A DNA stretch of 64,000 nt from Azohydromonas caseinilytica (GTDB lineage Bacteria; Pseudomonadota; Gammaproteobacteria; Burkholderiales; Burkholderiaceae_C): NCBI RefSeq assembly GCF_012927045.1, contig NZ_JABBFW010000002.1, positions 352,801 through 416,800 on the forward strand, written 5' to 3'. The translations under genes and the position numbers were made by a program. Below the pieces are notes generated by a model that did not search any database, was not told the DNA's origin, and saw only the letters and a list, made by a program, of their open reading frames with translations. Positions 1 through 10,572 of the stretch are shown piece after piece (within the stretch, counting starts at the first letter, position 1; each line of letters opens with the position of its first letter).

Positions 1-2
1 CC

Positions 3-53
3 GCCGTGGAAGTGGCCTTCTTCTTCCCCGGCATGCAGGTCTTCAGCCGCTGA
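3..53 (+). CDS. ndk: Nucleoside diphosphate kinase, C-terminal 16 residues (partial)
   Basis: Only the tail of this gene is in the window. The frame that starts at base 3 reads AVEVAFFFPGMQVFSR and then stops, which matches the usual C-terminus of Ndk (hydrophobic AFFF followed by a short VxSR ending). Ndk transfers the gamma phosphate between nucleoside triphosphates. The position directly upstream of rlmN is the usual one in Burkholderiales and supports the call. No active-site histidine can be checked because it lies outside the window. Confidence 0.8.
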   Translation, partial: AVEVAFFFPGMQVFSR

Positions 54-98
54 TACAAGGCTGAATACCGCTTGACCGCCTGAACAGGCCCCGCAGCC

Positions 99-1253
<1,155 letters not shown>

Positions 1254-1287
1254 GGCCGCGCGGCCGCCAGACGTCCAGCCCGACTCG

Positions 1288-2067
1288 ATGCCTCTCGCCC
1301 GCCCGAGCCCGTTGCTGCCCGGCCTGCTGAGCGCGGCCCTGCTGCTGGCCGGCTGCGCCGCGGGGCCGGCGCGCGTGGCCGAGCCTGATGCGGACCAGCG
1401 CCGCGCGCAGACCCGGCTGGCGCTGGCCACGGCCTACTTCGAGCAGGGGCAGGCCGAAACGGCGCTGGAGGAGGTGGATCGGGCGCTGGCGGCCGATCCG
1501 CTGCTGGCGCCGGCCCATGGCCTGCGCGGCCTGGCACAGGCCAGCCTGGGCCAGAACGTGGCGGCGCAGGCCAGCTTCACCCGGGCGCTGGAGCTGGCGC
1601 CGCGCGACGCCGACACGCTGCACAACCACGGCTGGTTCCTGTGCCAGCAGCAGCGCTGGGACGAGGCGCAGTCCCGCTTCGAGCAGGCGCTGGCGCAGCC
1701 GGACTACCGCGGCACGGCGCGCAGCCTGCTGGCGCTGGGCGTGTGCCAAGGGCGGGCGCAGCGCTGGGAGGCGGCCGAGCACAGCTTGGCGCGTGCCTTT
1801 GAGCTGGACCCGGCCAACACCGCCACGGCACTGGGCCTGGCCGAGGTGCTGCTGCGCCGTGGTGACGCCGAGCGCGCGCGCTGGCATGTCGAGCGCGTCA
1901 GCCGCTCGGGCACGCCGGCCGATGCGCAGACGCTGTGGCTGGCCGCGCGCATCGAGCACCGGCTGGGCCGCCACGCGGCCGTGGAAGCCTTCGGGCGCGA
2001 ATTGCGCCAACGTTATCCGCAGGCGCCACAGACGCTTGCCCTGGACCAAGGACGTTTTGATGACTGA
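1288..2067 (+). CDS. pilW: TPR lipoprotein, type IV pilus biogenesis/stability protein (PilF/PilW type)
   Basis: A 259-residue lipoprotein. A signal peptide runs to a lipobox LLAGC with the lipidated Cys at residue 23. The mature part is made of tetratricopeptide repeats (TLHNHGWFLCQQQRWDEAQ and similar). PilF/PilW proteins act at the outer membrane as pilotins that help the PilQ secretin assemble. The gene sits between rlmN and rodZ, its conserved place in proteobacteria. Its last 8 bases overlap the start of rodZ, so translation is probably coupled. No other pilus genes are in the window, so the pilus role comes from family and position. Confidence 0.85.
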   Translation: MPLARPSPLLPGLLSAALLLAGCAAGPARVAEPDADQRRAQTRLALATAYFEQGQAETALEEVDRALAADPLLAPAHGLRGLAQASLGQNVAAQASFTRALELAPRDADTLHNHGWFLCQQQRWDEAQSRFEQALAQPDYRGTARSLLALGVCQGRAQRWEAAEHSLARAFELDPANTATALGLAEVLLRRGDAERARWHVERVSRSGTPADAQTLWLAARIEHRLGRHAAVEAFGRELRQRYPQAPQTLALDQGRFDD

Positions 2068-2959
2068 GCCGAGCGCATCGCCCTCGCGTGGTGATTCCCC
2101 CGGTGCGCTGCTGCGCCAAGCGCGCCAGCAGCAGGGCGTGGAACTGGACACGCTGGCCGCCGCCATCAAGGTGCGGCCGGAGAAGCTTGCGGCGCTGGAA
2201 AGCGACCGCTACGACCAACTGCCTGACATGGCGTTCACGCGCGCGCTGGCCAAGACGCTGTGCCGCACGCTCAAGATCGACGCCGCGCCGGTGCTGGCCG
2301 GGCTGCCCTCCAGCATCGACGGCGAGCGTCTGGAGCAGGTGGCCACCGGGCTGAACACGCCGTTCCGCGAGCGTGCGGGCCGGCATGAGACGCGTGACTG
2401 GGGCCCGCTCAAGCGCCCCTTGCTGTGGGCCGTGGCGCTGCTGCTGCTGGGGGCGGCTGCGATCGTGCTGATGCCGGCCGAATGGTTCAGGTTCGGCAGC
2501 GGAGCCACCTCGGAAACGCCCGAAGCGGCGGCCACGACCGGCGCGGACCCGGCTGCTTCGGGCGTGGTGGAGACGCTGATCACGCCGTCCACGCCGCCGG
2601 CCGCCGATACGACCGCTCCCGCGCCGGCCCCGGCGACGCCGGCTTCGGTCCCGGCCTCGACCCCGGCGGCCGCCGCGACCCCGGCGGTCACGGCGGATAC
2701 GACGCTGGTGGCCGCCGCCACCAGTGGCCTGCTGGTGATGCGCGCCAGCGCCCAGTCCTGGGTGGAGGTGCGCAACAGCGCCAACCAGGTGCTGCTGTCG
2801 CGTGCGCTGCAGGCCGGTGAAACCGTCAACCTCGACGGCGCGCCGCCGCTGCGCGCCACCATCGGCAACGCCGCCGCCACCGCGGTGAGCTTCCGCGGCC
2901 AGGCGCTGGATCTGCGGTCACAAGCCCGTGACAACGTGGCGCGTCTCGAACTGAAGTGA
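2060..2959 (+). CDS. rodZ: Cytoskeleton protein RodZ (helix-turn-helix plus DUF4115)
   Basis: RodZ links MreB filaments to the cell-wall elongation machinery across the inner membrane. The 299-residue product has a cytoplasmic HTH_25 domain (about residues 15-85, beginning [19 protein letters not shown]), one transmembrane helix (about 121-138, [17 protein letters not shown]), a Pro/Ala/Thr-rich periplasmic linker (about 150-235) and a C-terminal beta domain (about 236-299). I chose the ATG at 2060 because it overlaps the pilW stop and gives a normal N-terminus; the same frame is open further upstream, but only as a shadow of pilW. Confidence 0.9.
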   Translation: MTEPSASPSRGDSPGALLRQARQQQGVELDTLAAAIKVRPEKLAALESDRYDQLPDMAFTRALAKTLCRTLKIDAAPVLAGLPSSIDGERLEQVATGLNTPFRERAGRHETRDWGPLKRPLLWAVALLLLGAAAIVLMPAEWFRFGSGATSETPEAAATTGADPAASGVVETLITPSTPPAADTTAPAPAPATPASVPASTPAAAATPAVTADTTLVAAATSGLLVMRASAQSWVEVRNSANQVLLSRALQAGETVNLDGAPPLRATIGNAAATAVSFRGQALDLRSQARDNVARLELK

Positions 2960-2970
2960 GCCCCGATCCG

Positions 2971-4242
2971 ATGAACACGCCTTTGGAACCGATTGCCGTG
3001 GCCCAGCCCGCCGCTCGCCGCTCGCTGCAGGCGCGCGTGACCTGGGGCGGCCGGGTGCTGACGCTGGGCGGCGACGCGCCGGTGCGCGTGCAGTCGATGA
3101 CCAACACCGACACCGTGGACGTCATCGGCACCGCCATCCAGGTCAAGGAACTGGCGCTGGCCGGCTCGGAGCTGGTGCGCATCACCGTCAACACGCCCGA
3201 GGCGGCGCAGGCCGTGCCGCACATCCGCGAGCAGCTCGACCGCATGGGCCTCTCGGTGCCGCTGGTCGGCGACTTCCATTACAACGGCCACCGCCTGCTG
3301 AGCGAGTTCCCGGACATGGCCGCCGCCCTGTCCAAGTACCGCATCAACCCGGGCAACGTGGGCAAGGGCGACAAGCGCGACCGCCAGTTCGCCCAGATGA
3401 TCGAGGCCGCCTTGAAACACGACCGCCCGGTGCGCATCGGCGTGAACTGGGGCAGCCTGGACCAGGAGCTGCTGGCCGCGCTGATGGACGAGAACGCCCG
3501 GCGCGCCCAGCCCTGGGACGGCAAGCAGGTCATGTACCAGGCGCTGGTGCAGTCGGCGCTGTCTTCCGCCGCCTTCGCCGTGGAAATGGGCATGGACCCG
3601 GCGCAGGTGATCCTGAGCTGCAAGGTCTCCGGTGTGCAGGACCTGGTGAGCGTCTACCGCGCCCTGGCCGCGCGCTGCCGGCATCCGCTGCACCTGGGCC
3701 TGACCGAGGCCGGCATGGGCACCAAGGGCACGGTGGCCTCCGCCGCGGCGCTGTCGCTGCTGCTGCAGGAAGGCATCGGCGACACCATCCGCGTCAGCCT
3801 CACGCCGCAGCCGGGCGAGCCGCGCACGCAGGAGGTGGTGGTGGCGCTGGAGATCCTGCAGGCCCTGGGCCTGCGCGCCTTCAATCCCAGCGTCACGGCC
3901 TGCCCGGGCTGCGGCCGCACCACCAGCACCACCTTCCAGGAACTGGCCAAGCAGATCGACGACTTCCTGCGCGCGCAGATGCCGGTGTGGAAGGCGCAGT
4001 ACCCGGGGGTGGAGAACCTCAAGGTCGCGGTGATGGGCTGCATCGTCAACGGCCCCGGCGAGAGCAAGCACGCCGACATCGGCATCAGCCTGCCCGGCAC
4101 CGGCGAGGCGCCGGCCGCGCCGGTGTTCATCGACGGCGAGAAGGCGCTGACGCTGCGCGGCGAGGGCATCGCCGCGGACTTCCAGAAGATCGTCCAGGAC
4201 TACATCGAGAAGCGCTTCGGCGCGGCGGCCGAGGTGCGCTGA
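2971..4242 (+). CDS. ispG: 4-hydroxy-3-methylbut-2-enyl diphosphate synthase (flavodoxin) IspG
   Basis: Penultimate enzyme of the MEP isoprenoid pathway, reducing MEcPP to HMBPP with a 4Fe-4S cluster. Cluster cysteines are visible in CPGCGRTT (near base 3901) and in [17 protein letters not shown] (near 4036). The product has 423 residues, longer than the 372 of E. coli IspG; long forms are usual in Betaproteobacteria. The start is ambiguous: a GTG at 2956 overlaps the rodZ stop by four bases, and the ATG at 2971 has an AGTGAG sequence upstream. I chose the ATG. dxr of the same pathway is at 27414. Confidence 0.95.
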   Translation: MNTPLEPIAVAQPAARRSLQARVTWGGRVLTLGGDAPVRVQSMTNTDTVDVIGTAIQVKELALAGSELVRITVNTPEAAQAVPHIREQLDRMGLSVPLVGDFHYNGHRLLSEFPDMAAALSKYRINPGNVGKGDKRDRQFAQMIEAALKHDRPVRIGVNWGSLDQELLAALMDENARRAQPWDGKQVMYQALVQSALSSAAFAVEMGMDPAQVILSCKVSGVQDLVSVYRALAARCRHPLHLGLTEAGMGTKGTVASAAALSLLLQEGIGDTIRVSLTPQPGEPRTQEVVVALEILQALGLRAFNPSVTACPGCGRTTSTTFQELAKQIDDFLRAQMPVWKAQYPGVENLKVAVMGCIVNGPGESKHADIGISLPGTGEAPAAPVFIDGEKALTLRGEGIAADFQKIVQDYIEKRFGAAAEVR

Positions 4243-4278
4243 GCGCGCCGGCCCGGCCCGCGGAGGCTGCTTCTTTTC

Positions 4279-4376
4279 CCGTTTGGGCTGAGCTTGTCGA
4301 AGCCCCGCCGCGCGGCTGGGCCGCGGCCCCTCGACAGAGCCTGGCCTGAGCCTGTCGAAGGGCTCAGGGCGAGCGG
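4279..4376. repeat. REP-like palindromic element (inverted pair)
   Basis: Two copies of a short motif face each other. Copy 1 (about 4279-4302) contains GGGCTGAGCTTGTCGAAG. The second (about 4344-4376) contains CCTGAGCCTGTCGAAGG and CTCAGGGCGAGCGG, which reads as a related sequence on the other strand. The core (CTGAGC.TGTCGAAG) is the type of extragenic palindrome scattered through many Burkholderiales and Xanthomonadales genomes. It lies wholly in the ispG-hisS gap. It could form a long hairpin between the two genes. I saw no second complete pair in this window. Confidence 0.6.
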
Positions 4377-4423
4377 AAACCTATTTCCCGGCCGCTGCCG
4401 GTGCAGCGGCCACGACAACACAC

Positions 4424-5752
4424 ATGGCTGAACAACCGAAAAACAAGGTCGAGCCGCTGCGCGCGGTCAAGGGCATGAACGACATCCTGCCGCCCACGTC
4501 CGCGCACTGGGAGTGGCTGGAGGACAAGCTGCGTTCGCTCATGCGCCGCTACGGCTACCTCAACGCGCGCACGCCCATCGTCGAACCCACGGCGCTGTTC
4601 GTGCGCGGCCTGGGCGAGGTCACCGACATCGTCGAGAAGGAGATGTACTCCTTCGAGGACTCGATGAACGGCGACCGGCTGACGCTGCGCCCGGAGAACA
4701 CCGCCGGCATGGTGCGTGCCGTCAACGAGCACGCGCTGCTGCACGACGGCGGCAAGCGGCTCTTCTACATCGGCCCCATGTTCCGCCACGAGCGACCGCA
4801 GAAAGGGCGCTACCGCCAGTTCCACCAGGCCGGCGCCGAGGCGCTGGGCTACGCCGGGCCGGATGTGGACGCCGAGCTGATCCTGATGTGCCGGGCGCTG
4901 TGGCGCGAGCTGGGGCTGGTGGAAGGGCGCGACGTCACGCTGGAGCTCAACAGCCTGGGTCAGCCCGACGAGCGCAACGCGCACCGCGCGGCGCTCATCG
5001 CCCACTTCGAGGCCCATGCCGAGCTGCTGGACGAGGACGCCAGGCGCCGCCTGCACAGCAACCCGCTGCGCATCCTCGACAGCAAGAACCCGGCGATGCA
5101 GCCGGTGATCGAGGCGGCGCCCAAGCTCATGGATTACCTGGGCGCCGAGTCGCGCGCGCACCTCGATGGGCTGTGCGCGATCCTGGATGCCGCGGGGCTG
5201 GCCTACCGCGTCAATCCGCGCCTGGTGCGCGGCATGGACTACTACAACCTGACCGTCTTCGAGTGGGTCACGACGCGCCTGGGCGCACAGGGCACGGTGT
5301 GTGGTGGCGGGCGCTACGACCCGTTGATCGCGCAGCTGGGCGGCAAGCCGGCGCCGGCCGTGGGCTGGGCCCTGGGCATGGAGCGGCTGCTGTTGCTGCT
5401 GGAAGAAGCCGGCGTGCTGCCGCCGCCCCCGCCGCCGCGCGTGTACGCGGTGATTCCCTCGGCGGCGGCGCTGCCGCAGGCCTTCGTCGCGCTGGAGGCG
5501 CTGCGCGCCGCCGGCGTGGCGGCGCTGATGCACCCGGGGCAGGGCAGCATGAAGTCGCAGTTCAAGCGCGCCGACGCCTCCGGGGCGCAATGGGCGTTGA
5601 TCTTCGGCGACGAGGAGCTGGCCCGCGGCGAGGTGGCGCTCAAGGCGCTGCGCGCGCTGCCCGATGGTTCGCAGCTGCCGCAGCGCAGCCTGGCGCTGGC
5701 GGAGGTGGCGGCTTGGGCGTCGCACCTGCTGCACGATAATCCCGCGTTTTGA
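4424..5752 (+). CDS. hisS: Histidyl-tRNA synthetase
   Basis: Class II aminoacyl-tRNA synthetase that charges tRNA-His. The 442-residue product begins with the family-typical [11 protein letters not shown]. It contains motif 2 ([14 protein letters not shown] with [16 protein letters not shown]), the histidine-binding [14 protein letters not shown] and the [10 protein letters not shown] motif. A C-terminal anticodon-binding domain of about 90 residues follows. The ATG at 4424 starts [17 protein letters not shown]. The upstream gap holds the REP-like element. The gene is followed within 14 bases by the yfgM homologue, the conserved hisS-yfgM-bamB-der order. Confidence 0.97.
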   Translation: MAEQPKNKVEPLRAVKGMNDILPPTSAHWEWLEDKLRSLMRRYGYLNARTPIVEPTALFVRGLGEVTDIVEKEMYSFEDSMNGDRLTLRPENTAGMVRAVNEHALLHDGGKRLFYIGPMFRHERPQKGRYRQFHQAGAEALGYAGPDVDAELILMCRALWRELGLVEGRDVTLELNSLGQPDERNAHRAALIAHFEAHAELLDEDARRRLHSNPLRILDSKNPAMQPVIEAAPKLMDYLGAESRAHLDGLCAILDAAGLAYRVNPRLVRGMDYYNLTVFEWVTTRLGAQGTVCGGGRYDPLIAQLGGKPAPAVGWALGMERLLLLLEEAGVLPPPPPPRVYAVIPSAAALPQAFVALEALRAAGVAALMHPGQGSMKSQFKRADASGAQWALIFGDEELARGEVALKALRALPDGSQLPQRSLALAEVAAWASHLLHDNPAF

Positions 5753-5766
5753 CAGCCTTCAGCCTC

Positions 5767-6450
5767 ATGGCCACCTCACTCGACCTGCAGGAACAGGAAC
5801 AGATCGACCAGCTCAAGGCGTTCTGGAAGCAGTACGGCAACCTCATCACCTGGGTGCTGATCGTGGTGCTGGGCGCCTTCGCGGCCTGGAACGGCTGGAA
5901 CTGGTGGCAGCGCGAGCAGGGCTTCAAGGCCGGCGCGCTGTACGGCGAGCTCGAGCGCGCGGCGCAGTCCGGCGAGGCCGACAAGGCGGCGCGGGCCTTC
6001 AATGACCTGCGCGAGCGCCATGGCGGCACGGCCTACGCCGCGCAGGGTGCGTTGCTGGCGGCCAAGGTGCAGGCCGACAAGGGCCAGGCCGATGCGGCCC
6101 GCGCCACGCTGGCCTGGGCTGCGGACAAGGCCGATGGCGACGCTTATCGCGACATCGCGCGGCTGCGCCTGGCGGCGCTGCTGATGGACCAGAAGCAGTA
6201 CGACGAGGCGCTCAAGGCGCTTGACGGCGTCAAGGGCGACGAATTCAAGCCCCTGGCGGCGGACCGCCGCGGCGATGTGCTGCAGCTGCAGGGCAAGGCC
6301 GCCGAGGCCAAGAGCGCCTACCAGACGGCCTGGGCCGGCATGGACCCGGCCATCGAATACCGCCAGCTGGTCGAGGCCAAGCTCACCGCGCTGGGCGCGG
6401 CGCCCACGCCGGCCAACGCGGCTTCCGCCGCCAGCGGGGTGGCGCAATGA
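5767..6450 (+). CDS. yfgM: YfgM-family tetratricopeptide inner-membrane protein
   Basis: A 227-residue protein with a cytoplasmic N-terminus, one transmembrane helix (about residues 25-42, NLITWVLIVVLGAFAAW) followed by WNWW, and a periplasmic TPR-like domain. YfgM in E. coli binds the SecYEG translocon and PpiD and assists periplasmic chaperone networks. I took the ATG at 5767 (MATSLDLQEQEQIDQLK), which matches the family start; a TTG at 5749 in the same frame overlaps the hisS end and is less likely. The stop overlaps the bamB start in ATGA, so the two are translationally coupled. Confidence 0.88.
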   Translation: MATSLDLQEQEQIDQLKAFWKQYGNLITWVLIVVLGAFAAWNGWNWWQREQGFKAGALYGELERAAQSGEADKAARAFNDLRERHGGTAYAAQGALLAAKVQADKGQADAARATLAWAADKADGDAYRDIARLRLAALLMDQKQYDEALKALDGVKGDEFKPLAADRRGDVLQLQGKAAEAKSAYQTAWAGMDPAIEYRQLVEAKLTALGAAPTPANAASAASGVAQ

Positions 6451-7562
6451 GCCGCCGCCTGTTGAGCGCCGCGCTGGCCGTGGCGGTACTGGCCGCGGGC
6501 TGCGCCTCCAGCAACAAGCCCAAGCCGGCGCCGCTGGAAAGCTTCACGGCGCAGCTGGCTGCCCGGCCGCTGTGGAACACCAGTGTCGGCACGCTGAACT
6601 TCGCGCTCACGCCCGCCCTGAGCGGCAACACGCTGGTGCTGGCCGGCAGCGATGGCCAGGTGCTGGCGCTGGCGGCCGACAGCGGGCGCGAGCTCTGGCG
6701 CGCCGGCGCTGGCGCGCCGCTGTCTGCCGGTGTGGGCAGCGACGGGCGCTTTGCCAGTGTCGTGACGCGGGACAACGAACTGCTGACCTTCGAGGCCGGC
6801 AAGCTGCTGTGGCGCCAGCGCCTGGGCTCGCGCATCGTCACCGCGCCGCTGGTGGCCGGCGAGCGCGTGTTCGTGCTGGGCCTGGACCGCGCGGTGCAGG
6901 CCTTCGATGCCATCGACGGCCGCCTGCTGTGGAAGCTGCAGCGCCCGGGCGAGCCGCTGACGCTGCTGCAGCCGGGCGTGCTGGCGCCGTTCAAGGACAC
7001 ACTGCTGGTGGGGCTGGGGCCGCGCCTGGTGGGCGTCGATCCGCTGCAGGGCACGGTGCGCTGGGAAGTGCCGATCGCGCTGCCGCGCGGCAGCAACGAG
7101 GTGGAGCGGCTGGCCGACCTGGTGGGACCGGTGCAGCGCACGGGCGACGTGGTCTGCGCGCGCGCCTTCCAGGCGGCCGTGGGCTGTGTCGATGCCGAGC
7201 GCGGTGCGCTGCTGTGGGCCAAGAACGCCAACGGCACTGCTCCGCTGGGCGGCGATGCCCGCCAGGTGTTCGGTGCCGATACCAGCGACCGCATCAGTGC
7301 CTGGAACGCCGCCAGCGGCGAGCCGGCCTGGACCAGTGACAAGCTGCTCAATCGCGACCTGAGCGGCGCGCTGGTGCTGGAGCGCGCCGTTGTCTTTGGC
7401 GACGCGGAAGGCTACGTGCACTTCCTGTCCCGTGATGGTGGCCGGACGCTGCAGCGCTTGCCCACCGACGGCTCGCCCATCCTGGGCAAGCCGCTGCGCG
7501 CGGGTGACGCCGTGGTGGTGCTCACGCGCAAAGGCGGCGTGTTCGCCTTCCGACCTGAATGA
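6447..7562 (+). CDS. bamB: Outer membrane protein assembly lipoprotein BamB
   Basis: BamB is the beta-propeller lipoprotein of the BAM complex and binds BamA at its POTRA domains. The 371-residue product has a lipoprotein signal with lipobox LAAGC (Cys at residue 19). After it come repeated PQQ-type propeller blades, with recurring motifs such as [27 protein letters not shown] and GALLWAKN. It starts in the last codons of yfgM (ATGA overlap). BamA is also in the window at 29978. der follows after a 10-base gap that holds a GAGGAAACG ribosome-binding site. Confidence 0.94.
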   Translation: MSRRLLSAALAVAVLAAGCASSNKPKPAPLESFTAQLAARPLWNTSVGTLNFALTPALSGNTLVLAGSDGQVLALAADSGRELWRAGAGAPLSAGVGSDGRFASVVTRDNELLTFEAGKLLWRQRLGSRIVTAPLVAGERVFVLGLDRAVQAFDAIDGRLLWKLQRPGEPLTLLQPGVLAPFKDTLLVGLGPRLVGVDPLQGTVRWEVPIALPRGSNEVERLADLVGPVQRTGDVVCARAFQAAVGCVDAERGALLWAKNANGTAPLGGDARQVFGADTSDRISAWNAASGEPAWTSDKLLNRDLSGALVLERAVVFGDAEGYVHFLSRDGGRTLQRLPTDGSPILGKPLRAGDAVVVLTRKGGVFAFRPE

Positions 7563-7572
7563 GGAAACGTTG

Positions 7573-8916
7573 ATGAAACCCGTGGTGGCCCTGGTGGGCC
7601 GACCCAACGTCGGCAAATCGACGCTGTTCAACCGCATCACCAAGAGCCGCGACGCGATCGTGGCCGACTTCGCCGGGCTCACGCGCGACCGCCACTATGG
7701 CGACGCGCGGCTGGGCTCGCGCGAGTTCATCGTCATCGACACCGGCGGCTTCGAACCCGACAAGCCTTCCGGTGTGGTGGCGGAGATGGCCAAGCAGACC
7801 AAGCAGGCGGTGGCCGAGGCCGACGCCGTGGTCTTCGTCGTGGACATGCGCAACGGTGTCTCCGGACAGGACCATGACATCGCGCGCTACCTGCGCCAGT
7901 GCAACAAGCGCGTGTTCCTGGCCGTGAACAAGGCCGAGGGCATGGCCGACTCGCCGCTGCTGGCCGAGTTCCACGAACTCGGCATCGGCGAGCCGCACCC
8001 GATCTCCTCGGCGCACGGGCAGGGCATCCGCAGCCTGCTCGAAGCGGTGCTGGAAACCTTCGACTTCGGCGACGAGGACGAGGCGGAGAGCGAGGAAGAA
8101 GCCGCCAACCGGCCGATCCGGCTGGCCGTGGCCGGGCGTCCCAACGTCGGCAAGAGCACGCTCATCAACACCTGGCTGGGCGAGGAGCGGCTGGTGGCCT
8201 TCGACATGCCGGGCACCACGCGCGACGCCATCAGCGTGCCCTTCGAGCGGCTGGGGCAGAAGTTCGAGCTCATCGACACCGCCGGCCTGCGCCGCAAGGG
8301 CAAGGTGTTCGAGGCCATCGAGAAGTTCTCGGTGGTCAAGACGCTGCAGGCCATCGCCGACGCCAATGTCGTGCTGCTGCTGGTGGACGCCATGCAGGGC
8401 GTGAGCGAGCAGGACGCGCACATCGCCGGCTACGTGCTCGACTCGGGCCGCGCGGTGGTGATCGCCATCAACAAGTGGGACGCGGTGGACGGCTACCAGC
8501 GCGAGATGGTGGAACGCTCCATCGCGCAGCGGCTGGCGTTCCTGAAGTTCGCCCCCATCCTGCACATCTCCGCGCTCAAGCGGCAGGGCCTGGGGCCGCT
8601 GTGGAAGGCGATCGCGGACGCCCATGCCTCGGCCACGCGCAAGATGCCCACTCCGGTGCTGACGCGGCTGCTGCACGAGGCGGTGGAGCACCAGGCTCCG
8701 AAGCGCGCCGGCCATTTCCGGCCCAAGCTGCGCTATGCGCACCAGGGCGGCATGAATCCGCCGGTGGTGGTGGTGCACGGCAACTCGCTGGAGCATGTCA
8801 CCGACAGCTACAAGCGCTTTCTGGAAGGCCGCATTCGCGACCATTTCAAGCTCGTGGGCACCCCGTTGCGCATCGAGATGAAGTCCTCGCACAACCCCTT
8901 CGTCGACAAGGAGTGA
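7573..8916 (+). CDS. der: Ribosome-associated GTPase Der (EngA)
   Basis: Essential double-GTPase needed for 50S subunit assembly. Two G domains are visible: Walker [10 protein letters not shown] at residues 9-17 and again at 188-196, with DTGG and DTAG switch II motifs. The base-recognition motif is NKWD in domain 2 but NKAE (residues 119-122) in domain 1; this relaxation in the first domain is something I believe is frequent in beta-proteobacterial Der. A C-terminal KH-like domain follows. The start at 7573 has a good ribosome-binding site (GAGGAAACG) and gives 447 residues. The same frame upstream is only a bamB shadow. Confidence 0.96.
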   Translation: MKPVVALVGRPNVGKSTLFNRITKSRDAIVADFAGLTRDRHYGDARLGSREFIVIDTGGFEPDKPSGVVAEMAKQTKQAVAEADAVVFVVDMRNGVSGQDHDIARYLRQCNKRVFLAVNKAEGMADSPLLAEFHELGIGEPHPISSAHGQGIRSLLEAVLETFDFGDEDEAESEEEAANRPIRLAVAGRPNVGKSTLINTWLGEERLVAFDMPGTTRDAISVPFERLGQKFELIDTAGLRRKGKVFEAIEKFSVVKTLQAIADANVVLLLVDAMQGVSEQDAHIAGYVLDSGRAVVIAINKWDAVDGYQREMVERSIAQRLAFLKFAPILHISALKRQGLGPLWKAIADAHASATRKMPTPVLTRLLHEAVEHQAPKRAGHFRPKLRYAHQGGMNPPVVVVHGNSLEHVTDSYKRFLEGRIRDHFKLVGTPLRIEMKSSHNPFVDKE

Positions 8917-9008
8917 GGGGGTTGATCGTCTGCATGAACCGTGCCCGGCGGGCCTTTACGCCCCTGTGTTAACGTGCAGACTTTCTGGACTTTCATCACG
9001 GAGAACAC

Positions 9009-9251
9009 GTGAGCAACAAAGGGCAACTCCTACAAGACCCGTTCCTGAACCTGCTGCGCAAAGAGCACGTGCCGGTCTCGATCTACCTGGTCAACGGCAT
9101 CAAGCTGCAGGGTCACATCGAATCCTTCGACCAGTACGTGGTGCTGCTGCGCAACACGGTGACGCAAATGGTCTACAAGCACGCGATTTCTACCGTCGTG
9201 CCTGGGCGCGCAGTGAACTTCCACGCCCAAGAACAGAACGAAGCTTCCTGA
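9009..9251 (+). CDS. hfq: RNA chaperone Hfq
   Basis: Hexameric Sm-like RNA chaperone that pairs small RNAs with mRNAs. The 80-residue product starts with GTG ([20 protein letters not shown]). It carries the Sm1 motif ([20 protein letters not shown]) and the Sm2 motif [10 protein letters not shown], both close to consensus. The C-terminal tail after the Sm fold is short, ending QNEAS. GGAGA a few bases upstream of the GTG serves as ribosome-binding site. It begins the hfq-hflX-hflK-hflC group, the same order as in E. coli. Confidence 0.97.
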   Translation: MSNKGQLLQDPFLNLLRKEHVPVSIYLVNGIKLQGHIESFDQYVVLLRNTVTQMVYKHAISTVVPGRAVNFHAQEQNEAS

Positions 9252-9252
9252 C

Positions 9253-9273
9253 CCGCCACTATTGCGGTGGCGG
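9253..9273 (+). other. Hairpin directly after hfq
   Basis: CCGCCAC (9253-9259) and GTGGCGG (9267-9273) are perfectly complementary with a 7-base loop, two bases after the hfq stop. No T-run follows, so it is not a classical intrinsic terminator. It may mark a processing site or partial attenuation between hfq and hflX. Confidence 0.45.
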
Positions 9274-9306
9274 CCCTTCAAAGCAGCGTTCACCATTACT
9301 AACACC

Positions 9307-10572
9307 TTGAGTTCCGACACCTCCGCCGCCGCGTCGTCTGCCCAGCAGCCGGCGCGGGCGGTTCTGGTCGGGGTCGATCTGGGCCCTGACGCTTCCTTCG
9401 ATCCCACGCTCGACGAACTGGCACTGTTGGCTGAATCGGCCGGTGACGAAGTCGTTGCGCGCGTGATCGCCCGCCGCAAGGCGCCTGATGCCGCACTGTT
9501 CGTCGGTTCCGGCAAGGCCGACGAGATCAAGCTCCTGGTGGACATGCACCAGGCGCATGGCGTGATCTTCGATCAGGCTCTCAGCCCCGCGCAGCAGCGC
9601 AATCTGGAGCGCCACCTCGGCGTGCCGGTGGCGGACCGCACGGCGCTGATCCTGGAAATCTTCGCCCAGCGCGCCCAAAGCCACGAGGGCAAGCTGCAGG
9701 TGGAGCTGGCGCGGCTGCAATACCTTTCGACCCGGCTGGTGCGGCGCTGGAGCCACCTGGAGCGCCAGCGCGGGGGCATCGGCACTCGCGGTGGCCCGGG
9801 CGAGGCGCAGATCGAGCTGGACCGCCGCATGATCGGCGAGCGCATCAAGGCGCTCAAGGTGCGGCTGGACAAGGTCAAGCGCCAGCGCGGCACACAACGC
9901 CGAGCGCGCGCGCGCAGCGGCACCTTCCGCGTCTCGCTGGTGGGCTACACCAACGCAGGCAAGTCCACGCTGTTCAATGCGCTGGTCAAGGCACGCGCCT
10001 ACGCGGCCAACCAGCTGTTCGCGACGCTGGACACCACCACGCGCTCCATGTTTTTGGAGCAGGCGGGACGCGCGGTGTCGCTCTCCGACACCGTGGGCTT
10101 CATCCGGGATTTGCCGCACAAGCTGGTGGAGGCCTTCGAGGCCACGCTGCAGGAGGCAGCCGATGCTGACCTGCTGCTGCATGTCGTCGATGCGGCCAGC
10201 CCGGTGCTGCAGGAACAGATGGAAGAGGTGGACCGCGTGCTGGTCGAGATCGGCGCCGCGGACATTCCGCAAGTGCTGGTCTACAACAAGGTCGATGCAC
10301 TGCCCGAGTCGCAGCGCCCGCGCCAGGCGGTCGATGCGCTGGAACGGATGCCCGGGGTACGCACGCCGCGCGTGTTCGCCAGCGCGCTGCAAGGGCAGGG
10401 ACTGGATGCACTGCGTGACCTCATCGCGCAGGCCGCCACAGGCACCGAACCGGCCGACACCCAGATGACGCAGGATGCCGGCGTCGCTGATGACGAAGCC
10501 CCTCTGCCTTCGCCGTCCGGGCCCGCAGCCCGTGATGACGACGACTCCTCTCCTCGATCGATGCAAGCATGA
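9307..10572 (+). CDS. hflX: Ribosome-associated GTPase HflX
   Basis: HflX is a GTPase that binds the 50S subunit and splits stalled ribosomes under stress. The product has an N-terminal HflX domain (with GTRGGPGEAQIELDRR), a coiled linker and a G domain with Walker A GYTNAGKSTLFN, DTVGFIRDLP and NKVD. No ATG is available near the 5' end. I take the TTG at 9307 (SSDTSAAASS after the initiator), which gives 421 residues; another TTG at 9262 would add 15 unlikely residues. The 3' end overlaps the hflK start in ATGA. The C-terminus is a low-complexity tail. Confidence 0.92.
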   Translation: MSSDTSAAASSAQQPARAVLVGVDLGPDASFDPTLDELALLAESAGDEVVARVIARRKAPDAALFVGSGKADEIKLLVDMHQAHGVIFDQALSPAQQRNLERHLGVPVADRTALILEIFAQRAQSHEGKLQVELARLQYLSTRLVRRWSHLERQRGGIGTRGGPGEAQIELDRRMIGERIKALKVRLDKVKRQRGTQRRARARSGTFRVSLVGYTNAGKSTLFNALVKARAYAANQLFATLDTTTRSMFLEQAGRAVSLSDTVGFIRDLPHKLVEAFEATLQEAADADLLLHVVDAASPVLQEQMEEVDRVLVEIGAADIPQVLVYNKVDALPESQRPRQAVDALERMPGVRTPRVFASALQGQGLDALRDLIAQAATGTEPADTQMTQDAGVADDEAPLPSPSGPAARDDDDSSPRSMQA

